Assembly (NCBI RefSeq): GCF_028649475.1
Contig: NZ_JAQSIP010000012.1
Coordinates: 1 to 64,000, forward strand
Reading direction: 5' to 3'
DNA length: 64,000 bases
DNA from: Curvibacter cyanobacteriorum
GTDB taxonomy: Bacteria; Pseudomonadota; Gammaproteobacteria; Burkholderiales; Burkholderiaceae_C
Positions 6,699 to 15,288 of the stretch are shown piece by piece. Under the pieces are notes generated by a model. It had not been told where the DNA came from, did not search any database, and saw only the letters and a program-made list of their open reading frames with translations. The translations under genes were made by a program, and so were the position numbers. The stretch's first letter is position 1; each line of letters opens with the position of its first letter.

Positions 6699-8849
6699 AT
6701 GAATCACGAACTGGGCTTTGCGGCGCTCATGCCCGCGCAGTTGGTGTCGGTGTCAATGCCCTCGCCGGGGACTGTGGACCACTCCGTGGCGGAATGCAGC
6801 TTGCTCGAGAAAATTGCTGGGCGGGTGCCTGGCATCATATTCAAGTTCAAGTTGATGCCAGATGGTCGAAGCTGCTTCCCTTATATGAGCGCCGCCGTCA
6901 CGAGAATGTACAACGGCATTACACCTGAGCAGTTGGAGCTGGATGCGACCCCCTTCTTTGCCTTTCGGCATCCAGATGACGCACAGGCACTGGTGGCGTC
7001 GGTACTTCGATCGGCGCAGACTTTGAGCCCGTGGGACCACGAGTACCGATTGATTTTGCCGGAGGTGGGCGTGGTTTGGCGCCACGGTAACGGGCTGCCC
7101 GAGCGGCAGCCCGACGGCAGTGTGGCCTGGTTTGGCTTCATCACCGACATCACAGAGCGCAAGCGGACGGAGAATCAGCTTCGAGTGGCCTCTGTGGTGT
7201 TTGAAAGCAGTGGCGAAGCCATGGCCGTGGTCGACCCGCAGGGGCGTATGCAGGCGGTGAATCAAGCCATGGTCACCCTGACAGGGTTCTCCCGCCAGGC
7301 GTTACAGAGCGCCCCTTTGTCGACGGTCGTGGGGGGGCTGACCCCAGACCTCGCGCTGACTGATGTTTTGGCTGAGATGGGCAGCCATTGGCAAGGGGCT
7401 TGTCTTGGATGGCGATCCGATGGTCGTTCTTTCGCTGCATGGCTGCGTTTGAAGAGCGCTGACTGGGTCGAAATCGGGAGTCAAGCAGCAGTGCTGATTG
7501 CGACGCTTTCAGACCGATCACCCCTTCCATTGAGCAGCAGCCATTCGGCGAACGGTAGTGGATTGGATCCCTTGACCGCGTTGGTCAGCCGGCGATTGAT
7601 GGTAGAGCGAACTCGCTGTGCCATTGAGTTTGCCTCCGCAATGCGTCACCCGATGGCCTTGATCTACATCGACTTGGACTACTTCATGGAGGTCAACAAC
7701 ATGTTTGGCCACCAGGTGGGCGATCAACTGCTGCAAGAAGTGGCCCAGCGATTGAAAGCCTGTGCAGGCAAAACCGATACGGTGGCACGCATGGGCGGAG
7801 ACGAATTCGCTGTGTTGTTGCAGAGAAAGGGGGCTGTCACTGCAGCAGAAGAGATGGTGAAGCAGTTTGTCAGTCTGCTGTCTGAGCCTTTCTATTTGGG
7901 TGGAGAGGAGATTTTTGTCACCGCCAGTATTGGCATTGTTGAGTATCCCAAAGACGCTCAAGATGTGAACGACCTGCTCGTTTGTGCGGACAGATCGGTC
8001 TACCAAGCCAAAGAGGAGGGGCGCAACAAGGTGCAGCATTTCGATGATCAAATGCTGGCCAAGGCGCGGCGGCGGCGGCGCATTTCAGATGCCTTGCGGG
8101 TCGCTCTGCCGCAACAACAGTTCTCCTTGGTGTACCAACCGATCGTTGATTTGCAAACCCGCAAGGTGGTCAAGGCTGAAGCATTGATACGCTGGCAGTG
8201 TCCCAAGTTGCCCGGGGTGGGGCCGGCGGAGTTCATCCCGGTGGCCGAAGACTTGGGCCTGATCCAGGAGATTGGTGAATGGGTTTTCCAGCAAGTGGCG
8301 CTGATGGCCCGAGATATCAACATGCAATTGGCCGAGCCCATTCAGATCTCCATCAACAAGTCGGCGCGTCAATTGACCGCGGGTGACTCCTCGGCGCTTT
8401 GGCTCGAGCGTCTGGCCAGCTTGAATGTTCCAGCGCATTGGATTGGGGTTGAGATCACGGAAACCTTGCTGCTCGATGGGCGGCCCTCAGTTCAAAATGC
8501 CTTGTGGCGGTTACGGCAAGGGGGGGTGCAACTGTCCCTCGATGATTTCGGGACCGGCTATTCGGCCATGTCCTATCTGCTGCGGTTTGAACTGGATTAC
8601 ATCAAGATTGACCAGTCATTTATACGGGATGTCGTGCGTCCGCGCGGGCGCGCCATTGTTGAAGCGATTGTCGTGATGGCGCACAAACTAGGCTTGCGTG
8701 TGATTGCCGAAGGGGTTGAGGATCAACGTGTGCTGAGTATTTTGCAAGAGATGGGGTGTGACTATGTGCAAGGCTATTACTTTTCGCCGCCTTTGGCCCA
8801 AGCTGACTTTCTAAGCTGGGTACAGCGTGAATCAGTTTGGGTTGGTTGA
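6699..8849 (+). CDS. PAS-PAS-GGDEF-EAL cyclic-di-GMP synthase/phosphodiesterase
   Basis: A 716-residue soluble signalling enzyme. Two PAS folds (about 40-155, PAS_3-like, ending DITERK; and 160-270) precede a GGDEF domain (about 290-450) with intact G366-G-D-E-F370 and metal-binding Asp325. The allosteric I-site RxxD is lost because Gly357 stands where Arg is expected (GKTD). The EAL domain (about 465-710) keeps Glu494 of EAL, Asn553, Glu588, Asp615-Asp616 (DDFGTG), Lys636 and Glu671, so phosphodiesterase activity is likely. No membrane segment is evident. It lies just upstream of the msh pilus cluster, whose MshE has a c-di-GMP-binding-type domain, so a role in pilus control is plausible inference. 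The ATG has a distant GAGG. Confidence 0.9.
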   Translation: MNHELGFAALMPAQLVSVSMPSPGTVDHSVAECSLLEKIAGRVPGIIFKFKLMPDGRSCFPYMSAAVTRMYNGITPEQLELDATPFFAFRHPDDAQALVASVLRSAQTLSPWDHEYRLILPEVGVVWRHGNGLPERQPDGSVAWFGFITDITERKRTENQLRVASVVFESSGEAMAVVDPQGRMQAVNQAMVTLTGFSRQALQSAPLSTVVGGLTPDLALTDVLAEMGSHWQGACLGWRSDGRSFAAWLRLKSADWVEIGSQAAVLIATLSDRSPLPLSSSHSANGSGLDPLTALVSRRLMVERTRCAIEFASAMRHPMALIYIDLDYFMEVNNMFGHQVGDQLLQEVAQRLKACAGKTDTVARMGGDEFAVLLQRKGAVTAAEEMVKQFVSLLSEPFYLGGEEIFVTASIGIVEYPKDAQDVNDLLVCADRSVYQAKEEGRNKVQHFDDQMLAKARRRRRISDALRVALPQQQFSLVYQPIVDLQTRKVVKAEALIRWQCPKLPGVGPAEFIPVAEDLGLIQEIGEWVFQQVALMARDINMQLAEPIQISINKSARQLTAGDSSALWLERLASLNVPAHWIGVEITETLLLDGRPSVQNALWRLRQGGVQLSLDDFGTGYSAMSYLLRFELDYIKIDQSFIRDVVRPRGRAIVEAIVVMAHKLGLRVIAEGVEDQRVLSILQEMGCDYVQGYYFSPPLAQADFLSWVQRESVWVG

Positions 8850-8879
8850 TTTCTTGAGAAGTTGTTGGGTGAGGATTTG

Positions 8880-9431
8880 ATGGATATTCATTTGCTATCC
8901 AATGTGTTGAATAAAATGGCGTCCAAGCATTATTTGGCGACTGGGCAGGAGTGCTTGGAGTTGCTTTCTTTATCTAAATACTTGCAAGTTTATTCGGCTT
9001 GTCGTCCTCAGGCCATGGTGCCGCTTTCCTCCGAAATGATGTTGTTTCGGAGTTATCTCGCTTTGCTTAATCGCTACCATGAACAGTCAATTCAATTGGC
9101 AGAGAGGATTGATGCCGATTACTTGGAGTTCGATCTGCCCGCAGGTTTGTGCAGTCACGTGATGAGGTTGCTGATGCAGACATCACTGATGGATGTCAGT
9201 GAATTGCGACAGGTGGTCGTCAAGCTGGCAGCTGCAGGCCTATGTCTGGAACTGGTTTTCGAAGCGATACCAGATCAATGCACCAGGGGGGACGGTCTGG
9301 CGGCCGAGGGGGTGATGGCCCAACTGGTGGACGAACTGGCCTCTGTCGCGCCAGGTTTCTGGAGGATCAAGGCCACGTCGCGAGGGGTGTCGATCATTTG
9401 GTGGCCCTCAGGCGGCACCACCGCCCGCTGA
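8880..9431 (+). CDS. Small degenerate LytS-like histidine kinase
   Basis: A 183-residue protein I read as a trimmed, degenerate LytS/AlgZ-type kinase. Its first residues, IHLLSNVLN, line up position by position with the H-box PHFLFNTLN of that family and keep the phospho-acceptor His4 and Asn8. The dimerisation-like part follows (LSKYLQVYSACRPQAMVPLS, then LFRSYLALLNRYHEQSIQLA, matching the 'LRxYLxIxxxR' segment). Where the ATP-binding N-box LVENxIxHG should be, it reads VMRLLMQTS, with Glu and Asn replaced by Arg and Leu. The C-terminus GVSIIWWPSG resembles the last kinase strand. There is no sensor domain or membrane helix. The ATG at 8880 has GAGG at the right distance; a TTG 18 bases upstream is less likely. 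It ends 9 bases from a convergent LytTR regulator. Confidence 0.6.
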   Translation: MDIHLLSNVLNKMASKHYLATGQECLELLSLSKYLQVYSACRPQAMVPLSSEMMLFRSYLALLNRYHEQSIQLAERIDADYLEFDLPAGLCSHVMRLLMQTSLMDVSELRQVVVKLAAAGLCLELVFEAIPDQCTRGDGLAAEGVMAQLVDELASVAPGFWRIKATSRGVSIIWWPSGGTTAR

Positions 9432-9440
9432 ACATAGCGC

Positions 9441-10169
9441 TCAAAGTTCGAGCGAGAAAAAACCTTCGCGGTAAAAAACATGCTCATGGGGCTTTGAAAC
9501 TGGTAATACGTCGTGGCGCTCCTTCAGTTTTAATTGGACCCTGTTCAACTCATCGCGGCTGATGCATTCAATTTTCCTCGAGTTGATGATGTAGCTGCGA
9601 TGACTTTTGATGAAATAGTCGGGCGCGTTCTGCTGCACCTCGTTAATACTCATTCTGAGCAGTAATTCCTCATTTGCTAGAACGGCTCGAGTGTATTTGT
9701 GTTGGGCTTGAAAATATAAGACATCCTGCAATTTGATCATCATCAAATCGTCATTCTTTCGAATGCGAATGTAGTCCAGTTGCGGCTTGTATGCAGGCGT
9801 GCGGTGATTCGCTAATCTGGTTTCGTAGCGCTTGAATGCAATCTCCAGACGGCTTGAGTTGATGGGTTTTAGAATGAAATCAAGCGCTGCACATTCAAAG
9901 GCATCCACCGCATTAAAAGCGTTGCCGGAGACAAAAATGACATCGCAGATTGAGCCCAAAGCCTTGATGGTTTCAATCCCGCTGCGGGTTGGAAATTGAA
10001 CATCGAGCAACACCAAGTCTGGCGCTTGCTCATCAATCGCCAGCGCCAGGTCATCCAGATTGAGCAGTTTGGCGGAGATCTGCCATTCGGGGCGCAGCGC
10101 CTTTGTGAGCTTGGCTAAAAAGTCAAGTTGACTTTCATCATCATCTGCAATGATTACTCTGGTATTCAT
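9441..10169 (-). CDS. LytTR-family response regulator
   Basis: A 242-residue response regulator. The receiver domain has the acidic pair Asp10/Asp11, phosphorylation site Asp56 (LVLLDVQFP), Ser81 and Lys101 (FILKPI). The C-terminal LytTR DNA-binding domain (about 140-242) contains VLYFQAQHKYTRAVL and FIKSHRSYIINSRKI, typical of the AlgR/LytR group that regulates adhesion, pili and biofilm genes. The ATG used gives MNTRVIIADDDE; an upstream in-frame start would add 27 residues with no family support. It faces the msh operon divergently and the degenerate LytS-like kinase convergently, so either could be functionally linked. Its codon usage looks more AT-rich than the genes around it. Confidence 0.85.
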   Translation of the reverse strand: MNTRVIIADDDESQLDFLAKLTKALRPEWQISAKLLNLDDLALAIDEQAPDLVLLDVQFPTRSGIETIKALGSICDVIFVSGNAFNAVDAFECAALDFILKPINSSRLEIAFKRYETRLANHRTPAYKPQLDYIRIRKNDDLMMIKLQDVLYFQAQHKYTRAVLANEELLLRMSINEVQQNAPDYFIKSHRSYIINSRKIECISRDELNRVQLKLKERHDVLPVSKPHEHVFYREGFFSLEL

Positions 10170-10581
10170 TTGATAAAAGTGCTTCTGGCAAGTGTTGTTT
10201 TTATTGTCTCCGGTCAGGCGGCTTCGCTCTGATGCGATTTGCGATACCAACTGTGATTTAGTTTTCGATTAGCTTAGCATCAATCAGCACACGTTCGATG
10301 TGGGAAAGAGTTTTGTGGTAGGCGCGGTGTAGCTGGGCTGTCCCGAAATGTGTGGGGGGCGGCTTGAAATTTCGTACCCTGGGGTGGGTTGTTTGGGTTG
10401 ATGTTCTCTGGTTTCGTAACCTGAACTTGCTTGGCGGGGTTCGGGTCATTAAATCGAGGACTTGTTCACCCATGGTCGACCGGTCCGAGTCGGCGTGAGA
10501 TTTGAAGTCTGAATTGCTTATCCCTGAGGTGTCTTGTTGTGTTGGCATGGCGGATTGCCCGTCAGCGAGGGCAAAGTCCCC
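10170..10581. other. Divergent promoter region between the LytTR regulator and msh operon
   Basis: About 410 bases with no convincing gene, AT-richer than the flanking genes, especially 10170-10290. It must contain the promoter of the LytTR gene and, on the other side, the promoter of the msh operon. I could not assign confident -35/-10 elements or a LytTR-type direct repeat by eye. Confidence 0.45.
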
Positions 10582-11565
10582 ATGGCGCTGAGGCTCGTCC
10601 GTCCATTCAGGGTTGCTCGCCAGGTCGCGGAGCGGGGTGTCGGCGTCTGTTGCGTGGCTCCCCTGGGCGATCGCGTGCTGTTGCTGCGCTCCGATCTGGA
10701 TGCACAAGGTTTGCCGACAACCGTTCGCCATTGGGCGGTGCGACCCGTTGAGCCCGGTCATCCCGAGTCGGTTTTGGCAGCGTTGGTGCGCGAGGTGAAA
10801 AAGCCCGATCAGCACCGTTGGACCTTGCTGTTGCCTCCCTCACTTTGCCAACTGGGCTCGGTCGAACTCCCCCCTTTGCCCTCCGATGAGGTGAAGGCAG
10901 CCGTGGCTTGGCGGTTGTCCGAGGTGTTTGGGAGCGGCAGCGGAGGTGATGCGGTGAATGTGCAGAACACCACGTTTGACGTACTGCCCCACCCCTTGAA
11001 CCGGCCGGGCGCCGACCAGGCTACCTACTGGGTTTGGGCGGTGGCCAATGCTGCGCTGCAGCCATGGTTGTTGGCTTTTCAAGCCCTGAAGCTGCCGCCG
11101 CCCGTGGTGGACTGTACCGACTTGGCGCAACGCAACCTGGCCTCACGGTTAGTCGCTGATGGACGTGCTTTTGCATTGCTTTCGCAAGGGGTGGAGGGCT
11201 TTCTTCTGAGCATCGTACAGGCTGGTCAGCTTTACCTGAGTCGTCGTTTCGAGGCACGTCCGATCGACGCTGAGCGCGCGTTTGGGGCGGGGGCGACACA
11301 GCAGTTGGAGCGGATCGCGCTGGAAGTGCAGCGATCTTTGGACATGTTTGATCGCAAGTATGGGCAGGTGGTGGTGTCCCGATTGCTGTTGGCACCGCAG
11401 GCGGCGCTGAGCGCAGCCCATGACTTGTTCCGTAGCAACCTGTATGTGCCGGTGGAATTGCTACCCAAAGAGGCGGCTCTGACCCTGCCGGTAGGGGCCG
11501 ATGACGTCTTGTGTTGGGGAGGCTTGGGCGCTTTGTGGCGAGATTCGGCCTGGGAAAGCCCATGA
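10582..11565 (+). CDS. mshI: MSHA biogenesis protein MshI (PilM-like)
   Basis: A 327-residue cytoplasmic protein at the head of the msh operon. Position and sequence (actin-like/PilM-type fold, with segments such as KAAVAWRLSEVF and DLAQRNLASRLVADGRAFAL) match MshI, which with PilN- and PilO-like proteins forms the inner-membrane alignment complex of type IV pili. The ATG (MALRLVRPF) has GAGGG upstream; the longer reading frame lacks support. Its stop overlaps the next start by ATGA, indicating translational coupling. Confidence 0.75.
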   Translation: MALRLVRPFRVARQVAERGVGVCCVAPLGDRVLLLRSDLDAQGLPTTVRHWAVRPVEPGHPESVLAALVREVKKPDQHRWTLLLPPSLCQLGSVELPPLPSDEVKAAVAWRLSEVFGSGSGGDAVNVQNTTFDVLPHPLNRPGADQATYWVWAVANAALQPWLLAFQALKLPPPVVDCTDLAQRNLASRLVADGRAFALLSQGVEGFLLSIVQAGQLYLSRRFEARPIDAERAFGAGATQQLERIALEVQRSLDMFDRKYGQVVVSRLLLAPQAALSAAHDLFRSNLYVPVELLPKEAALTLPVGADDVLCWGGLGALWRDSAWESP

Positions 11566-12236
11566 AACAGCCCTTGTCACAAATCAATTTGTACAACCGG
11601 GCCCTCTTGCCCAAGGCGCCGGTGTTCTCGATGCGCTGGGTGGTGGGGCTTGTCCTCTTGGGCCTGTTGCTCCAATTGGCGCTGGGGGTCTATTGGCATC
11701 AGGAGCAGCGCCTGTTGCAGCAACAGCGGCAAGCGGCGGACATGGCCTTGCAGCGTGCCAGTCAGGCGTTGGCGCAGCTCAACGCTGCGAATGGGGAGCG
11801 CCGCCCTGATCCCCGCTTGGCTCAGAGCGTTGCCAATCTGGAGCGTCGCTTGGCGCAGCGGACACAGGCGTGGCAGTGGCTGAGCGTCGAGATTCAGTCG
11901 AGTCGCCCGCGCTATGCAGATTGGCTTCAAGCGCTGTCGATGGCTCGGCTGGAGGGCGTTTGGCTGAATCACCTGCATTTTGAGTCGGGCTGGATGACTT
12001 TGGAGGGGCGTACCCTGGATCCTGCGCGCCTGCCTGATTGGCTGCGGCAACTGCAGCAGCAACCGGCATTGAGTGGGCTGAGTTTTTCGAGCTTCCAGTT
12101 GGGATCGGAGATGGTGTCAGCGGAGCTTCGCAGCCCGTCGTCCGCGGCTGCGAAGATGTCTCTCGAGGGGACGTCGTTCCGCCTGCAGGGAACTGGGGGC
12201 GTGGCGCCTTCGCCGGTGGTTGGAGGCGGTCCATGA
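11562..12236 (+). CDS. PilN-like MSHA biogenesis protein
   Basis: A 224-residue bitopic inner-membrane protein: short cytoplasmic N-terminus containing SQINLYN (the conserved INLxx motif by which PilN binds PilM), one transmembrane helix (about 26-44), then a coiled-coil-forming periplasmic region and a small alpha/beta domain. This is the PilN counterpart in MSHA systems, sometimes named mshI2. It overlaps mshI by 4 bases and the following mshJ by 4 bases. Confidence 0.78.
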   Translation: MKQPLSQINLYNRALLPKAPVFSMRWVVGLVLLGLLLQLALGVYWHQEQRLLQQQRQAADMALQRASQALAQLNAANGERRPDPRLAQSVANLERRLAQRTQAWQWLSVEIQSSRPRYADWLQALSMARLEGVWLNHLHFESGWMTLEGRTLDPARLPDWLRQLQQQPALSGLSFSSFQLGSEMVSAELRSPSSAAAKMSLEGTSFRLQGTGGVAPSPVVGGGP

Positions 12237-12979
12237 CGCAGACAGTAACTCGTTTGTCGATCGCCTGGCGCAGACTGACGCAACGACTGGAACAACGTGC
12301 AGCGGGCGAGCGTGTGGTGCTGTGTGCCTTGGTGTTGGCGGTAGTTTGGCTGTTGTTGGACGCTCTGTGGCTGGGCGGCTTGCAGACTTCGGTTCGAGCA
12401 GAAAGAAGCCGCCTCAGCCAGGCCCAGACACAACTCGCGGAGGTCAAGGCGCGGCAACAAGTTTTGGACTTGTTGCTGCACCATGACCCGGATCAGGCCA
12501 TGAGGTCGCGCCAGGCCCAATTGAAAAGCGAGTGGGATGCCAGCGACGCGCGCTGGGGGGCTGCACGCCAAAGCTTGCTGCCCCCCGAGCAGTCCGTCCG
12601 GTTGATGGCCGATTTGCTGCAGACTTTGCCCGCGTTGGAAAAGCTCGAATGGACCGTGCTGCACGTGCAAGCGGCTGGACCAGGCTCGGGCGCTGTGGCT
12701 TCTGTGGCCGAACCACCAGCGCCTGCTTCAGTCACCAATGGCACACCGACCCTGGCCGCGCCTCAGCCCCTGTTGTGGCGTCAATCGGTGCGCCTGCGGG
12801 TGCGTGGCAGCTACCCCGATGTGGCCCGCTATGTGCGCCTGCTGGAAGACCTGCCGTACCGGGTCCAGTGCGACAAGCTGCTGTTAAGTACCCCCGTGGA
12901 CCCTGCAGCCCCCCACCGGGTGACGGCCACCTTGTTGATCTCCACTTTGAGTTTCGAGGACCGATGGCTCGCTTTCTGA
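12233..12979 (+). CDS. mshJ: MSHA biogenesis protein MshJ (PilO-like)
   Basis: A 248-residue bitopic membrane protein with one helix (about 27-48) after a short basic N-terminus, a long heptad-like region (ERSRLSQAQTQLAEVKARQQ) and a C-terminal ferredoxin-like fold, the plan of PilO/GspM proteins. It would pair with the preceding PilN-like protein in the pilus alignment complex. The start overlaps the previous stop (ATGA); its own end overlaps mshK by 16 bases. Confidence 0.75.
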   Translation: MTQTVTRLSIAWRRLTQRLEQRAAGERVVLCALVLAVVWLLLDALWLGGLQTSVRAERSRLSQAQTQLAEVKARQQVLDLLLHHDPDQAMRSRQAQLKSEWDASDARWGAARQSLLPPEQSVRLMADLLQTLPALEKLEWTVLHVQAAGPGSGAVASVAEPPAPASVTNGTPTLAAPQPLLWRQSVRLRVRGSYPDVARYVRLLEDLPYRVQCDKLLLSTPVDPAAPHRVTATLLISTLSFEDRWLAF

Positions 12980-13311
12980 TGGCTGCCTGTTGTGCTTGGG
13001 GCATGGTCGCGCATGCCACACCCTCTGGGCCCTCACTGGTGGACCCCATGGCCCCTCCTGCTCAAGCCCGCATTGGCGCTTCGGCGAACGCGCAGGTTGA
13101 AGGGGGGGGGCCGTTGCTCGCCATTCAGCGACGCGGTCAACGTCCGCAAGCCCTGATCGGCTCTCGGTGGGTGACGGTGGGCGAGCGAGTTGACCGCGCC
13201 ACGGTGTTGTCCATTGATGAGCTCGGCATTCGCTTGCAGATCGAAGGGCAGACCGTTTGGGTCCCTCTCGGTCAGGCGATCCCTCTTGAATCCTCATCCT
13301 CTTTGCCCTGA
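12964..13311 (+). CDS. mshK: MSHA biogenesis protein MshK
   Basis: A 115-residue exported protein with a signal peptide (MARFLMAACCAWGMVAHA) and a small beta-rich periplasmic domain (ALIGSRWVTVGERV, IRLQIEGQTVWVPL), matching MshK/PilP-type proteins that link the inner-membrane complex to the secretin. The gene contains a run of nine G residues at 13102-13110 coding GGG (Gly-Gly-Gly), a potential slippage site. It is embedded in the operon, overlapping mshJ and ending five bases before mshL. Confidence 0.7.
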   Translation: MARFLMAACCAWGMVAHATPSGPSLVDPMAPPAQARIGASANAQVEGGGPLLAIQRRGQRPQALIGSRWVTVGERVDRATVLSIDELGIRLQIEGQTVWVPLGQAIPLESSSSLP

Positions 13312-13316
13312 AGTCC

Positions 13317-15161
13317 ATGCCCATGACTTTTCTCTCGCGTTCTTCGTGGCTCGTCTGCGGTGCCTTGGTTCTGACAGGATGCGCCTCGCCGCTGGCGCAG
13401 CGTGCGCCCGTGGCTGCCAGCATCCGTGACGAGCTTGACGCCGCACTGAGTACTCCGCAGCTGCCCCCCAAGTTGACCGTCGGCAAAGGCAATGCATCGG
13501 TGGCGGATGCTTTGCTGCCGCCGCTCCTGCCCAGCGTGCCCAAGGTACAGGCTCGCCAGTTGGAGCCGCGCTTTGACTTGGCTGTCACGCGGGCGCCTTT
13601 GGGCACGGTGCTCATGAGCATCGTCTCGGGCAGCCGTTACAACATGCTGGTGCACCCCAAGTTGGCAGATCAGGCGGTCACTCTGAACTTGCGGGATGTC
13701 ACGGTGTTTGAAGCCCTGGACACACTGCGTGACCAGTACGAACTGGATTGGCGCCAAGAGGGCAACCGACTTTTTGTTGGTCCGGTCCAGATTCAAACCA
13801 AAATGTTCCGGGTCAACTACGTGGTGGGACGGCGTACTGGTTCCTCGGATCTGCGTGTGACGTCCAGCTCCATCACCAGCACGGGGGGGGCCGGGGCCAG
13901 TGGCTCGGCGGGCAGCCAGGGCAGCGGTACGTCAGGCTCCGTGTCTGGAACGGGTAGCAACAGCATCCCGGCGGGGTCGGGCTCACAGGCCAGCAGTACG
14001 CTGGACTCCAGCAAGGTGAACATGCAGAGCGACGCCGATTTCTGGCGCGAGTTGCAGACCACCTTGCAATCGTTGCTGGGGGACAAAGGGGCCCGCAGTA
14101 TTTCGTTGAGTCCACAGACTGGCCTGGTGGTGGTCACCGCCTTGCCCTCTGAGTTGCGGATGGTGGAGCGGTACTTGCGCGAGATGCAACTCTCGGTGAA
14201 TAGGCAGGTGGTTCTGGAGGCCAAGATTCTCGAGGTGCAGCTCAATGAGACCTACCAGTCCGGTATCAATTGGGGCGGACTGGGGCAGATTGGCACCAGT
14301 GGCAATTACCTCGGTTTGGGCGCCTCGCCCGCCTTGGGGAGTGGTGGTTCGTCTGGGGGGTACAGCTACACGCCGGCAGGCGCCTCGGCGACGTCATCGG
14401 TGGTGGGATCGCTCGTGGGTGCCAATGGCTCCGCTGCCATCAGCAGCAGTGTCGGCAGCAGCATTCCTACTTTGGCCAACTTGGGCAATGGCGGATTTGC
14501 GATGGCTCTGGCGCGCACCAACTTCTCGGCCCTGATTCAGATGCTGGAGGGGCAGGGCAAGGTCAACGTGCTGTCCAGCCCCCGCATTGCCACCCTGAAC
14601 AATCAGAAAGCGGTGCTCAAGGTGGGGACTGATGATTTCTATGTCACCAACATCAGCGTCACCCAGACCACTGGAACGACCACCACCAACACGCCCAGCG
14701 TGACTTTACGACCGTTCTTCTCAGGCATCGCGTTGGATGTGACGCCGCAGATTGATGAGAACGATGCCGTGATTCTGCATGTGCATCCCTCCGTGAGTGT
14801 GGTCTCAGAGAAGGTCAAAACCATCAATGCGGGACTCGGTTCACCCTTGGTGCTGCCGTTGGCGTCTAGCAATATTTCAGAGACCGACAGCGTGATTCGC
14901 GCTCAGGACGGACAGATGGTGGTGATTGGCGGTTTGATGTCGCAAGCCTACAGCGATCAGAACAACAGACTGCCGGGCGCCGATGGCGCATTGGCGCAAA
15001 CCTTGCTCGGGACTGTCAATCGCACCAGCTCCAAGCGCGAGTTGGTGATCCTCATGAAGGCCAGCGTTATCAACAGTAACGAGGACTGGTCGCGTGACAT
15101 TCTCGCCAGTCGGGATCGCACCGATCGCATTGCGCCGCTGGTCGAGGCCCGCGACAAATGA
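13317..15161 (+). CDS. mshL: MSHA outer-membrane secretin MshL
   Basis: A 614-residue secretin lipoprotein. The signal sequence ends in the lipobox LTGC with Cys22. N-domains follow (APLGTVLMSIVSGSRYNMLV; a DLRVTSSS linker; TGLVVVTALPSELRMVERYL), and a secretin core with VLEAKILEVQLNETYQSGIN, SSPRIATLNNQKAVLKVG and DGQMVVIGGLM. It would form the outer-membrane channel for the pilus. Two Gly/Ser-rich inserts are notable: about 180-235 (with a G8 tract at 13883-13890) and about 335-395 between the N3-like domain and the core. ATG 13317 is used; an ATG two codons later is equally possible. Confidence 0.9.
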   Translation: MPMTFLSRSSWLVCGALVLTGCASPLAQRAPVAASIRDELDAALSTPQLPPKLTVGKGNASVADALLPPLLPSVPKVQARQLEPRFDLAVTRAPLGTVLMSIVSGSRYNMLVHPKLADQAVTLNLRDVTVFEALDTLRDQYELDWRQEGNRLFVGPVQIQTKMFRVNYVVGRRTGSSDLRVTSSSITSTGGAGASGSAGSQGSGTSGSVSGTGSNSIPAGSGSQASSTLDSSKVNMQSDADFWRELQTTLQSLLGDKGARSISLSPQTGLVVVTALPSELRMVERYLREMQLSVNRQVVLEAKILEVQLNETYQSGINWGGLGQIGTSGNYLGLGASPALGSGGSSGGYSYTPAGASATSSVVGSLVGANGSAAISSSVGSSIPTLANLGNGGFAMALARTNFSALIQMLEGQGKVNVLSSPRIATLNNQKAVLKVGTDDFYVTNISVTQTTGTTTTNTPSVTLRPFFSGIALDVTPQIDENDAVILHVHPSVSVVSEKVKTINAGLGSPLVLPLASSNISETDSVIRAQDGQMVVIGGLMSQAYSDQNNRLPGADGALAQTLLGTVNRTSSKRELVILMKASVINSNEDWSRDILASRDRTDRIAPLVEARDK

Positions 15162-15178
15162 ACGTGCCGGAGGCACGT
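15162..15178 (+). other. Intercistronic hairpin between mshL and mshN
   Basis: Immediately after the mshL stop, ACGTGCC (15162-15168) and GGCACGT (15172-15178) form a perfect 7-bp stem with a 3-base loop and no U tract. The 127-base gap here is the longest inside mshI-mshG, so the hairpin may stabilise or process the operon mRNA. This is also where mshM would be expected. Confidence 0.4.
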
Positions 15179-15288
15179 GGTGCCTTCATACCTCCGTCCA
15201 AGAGTGCCTCGGGGTGGCGGCTGAACGAACTTGCCGGATTGCGGTGCCTGTCGGCTTCGCCGCGGTCTGTCTCTGGAAGGAACTCAGT

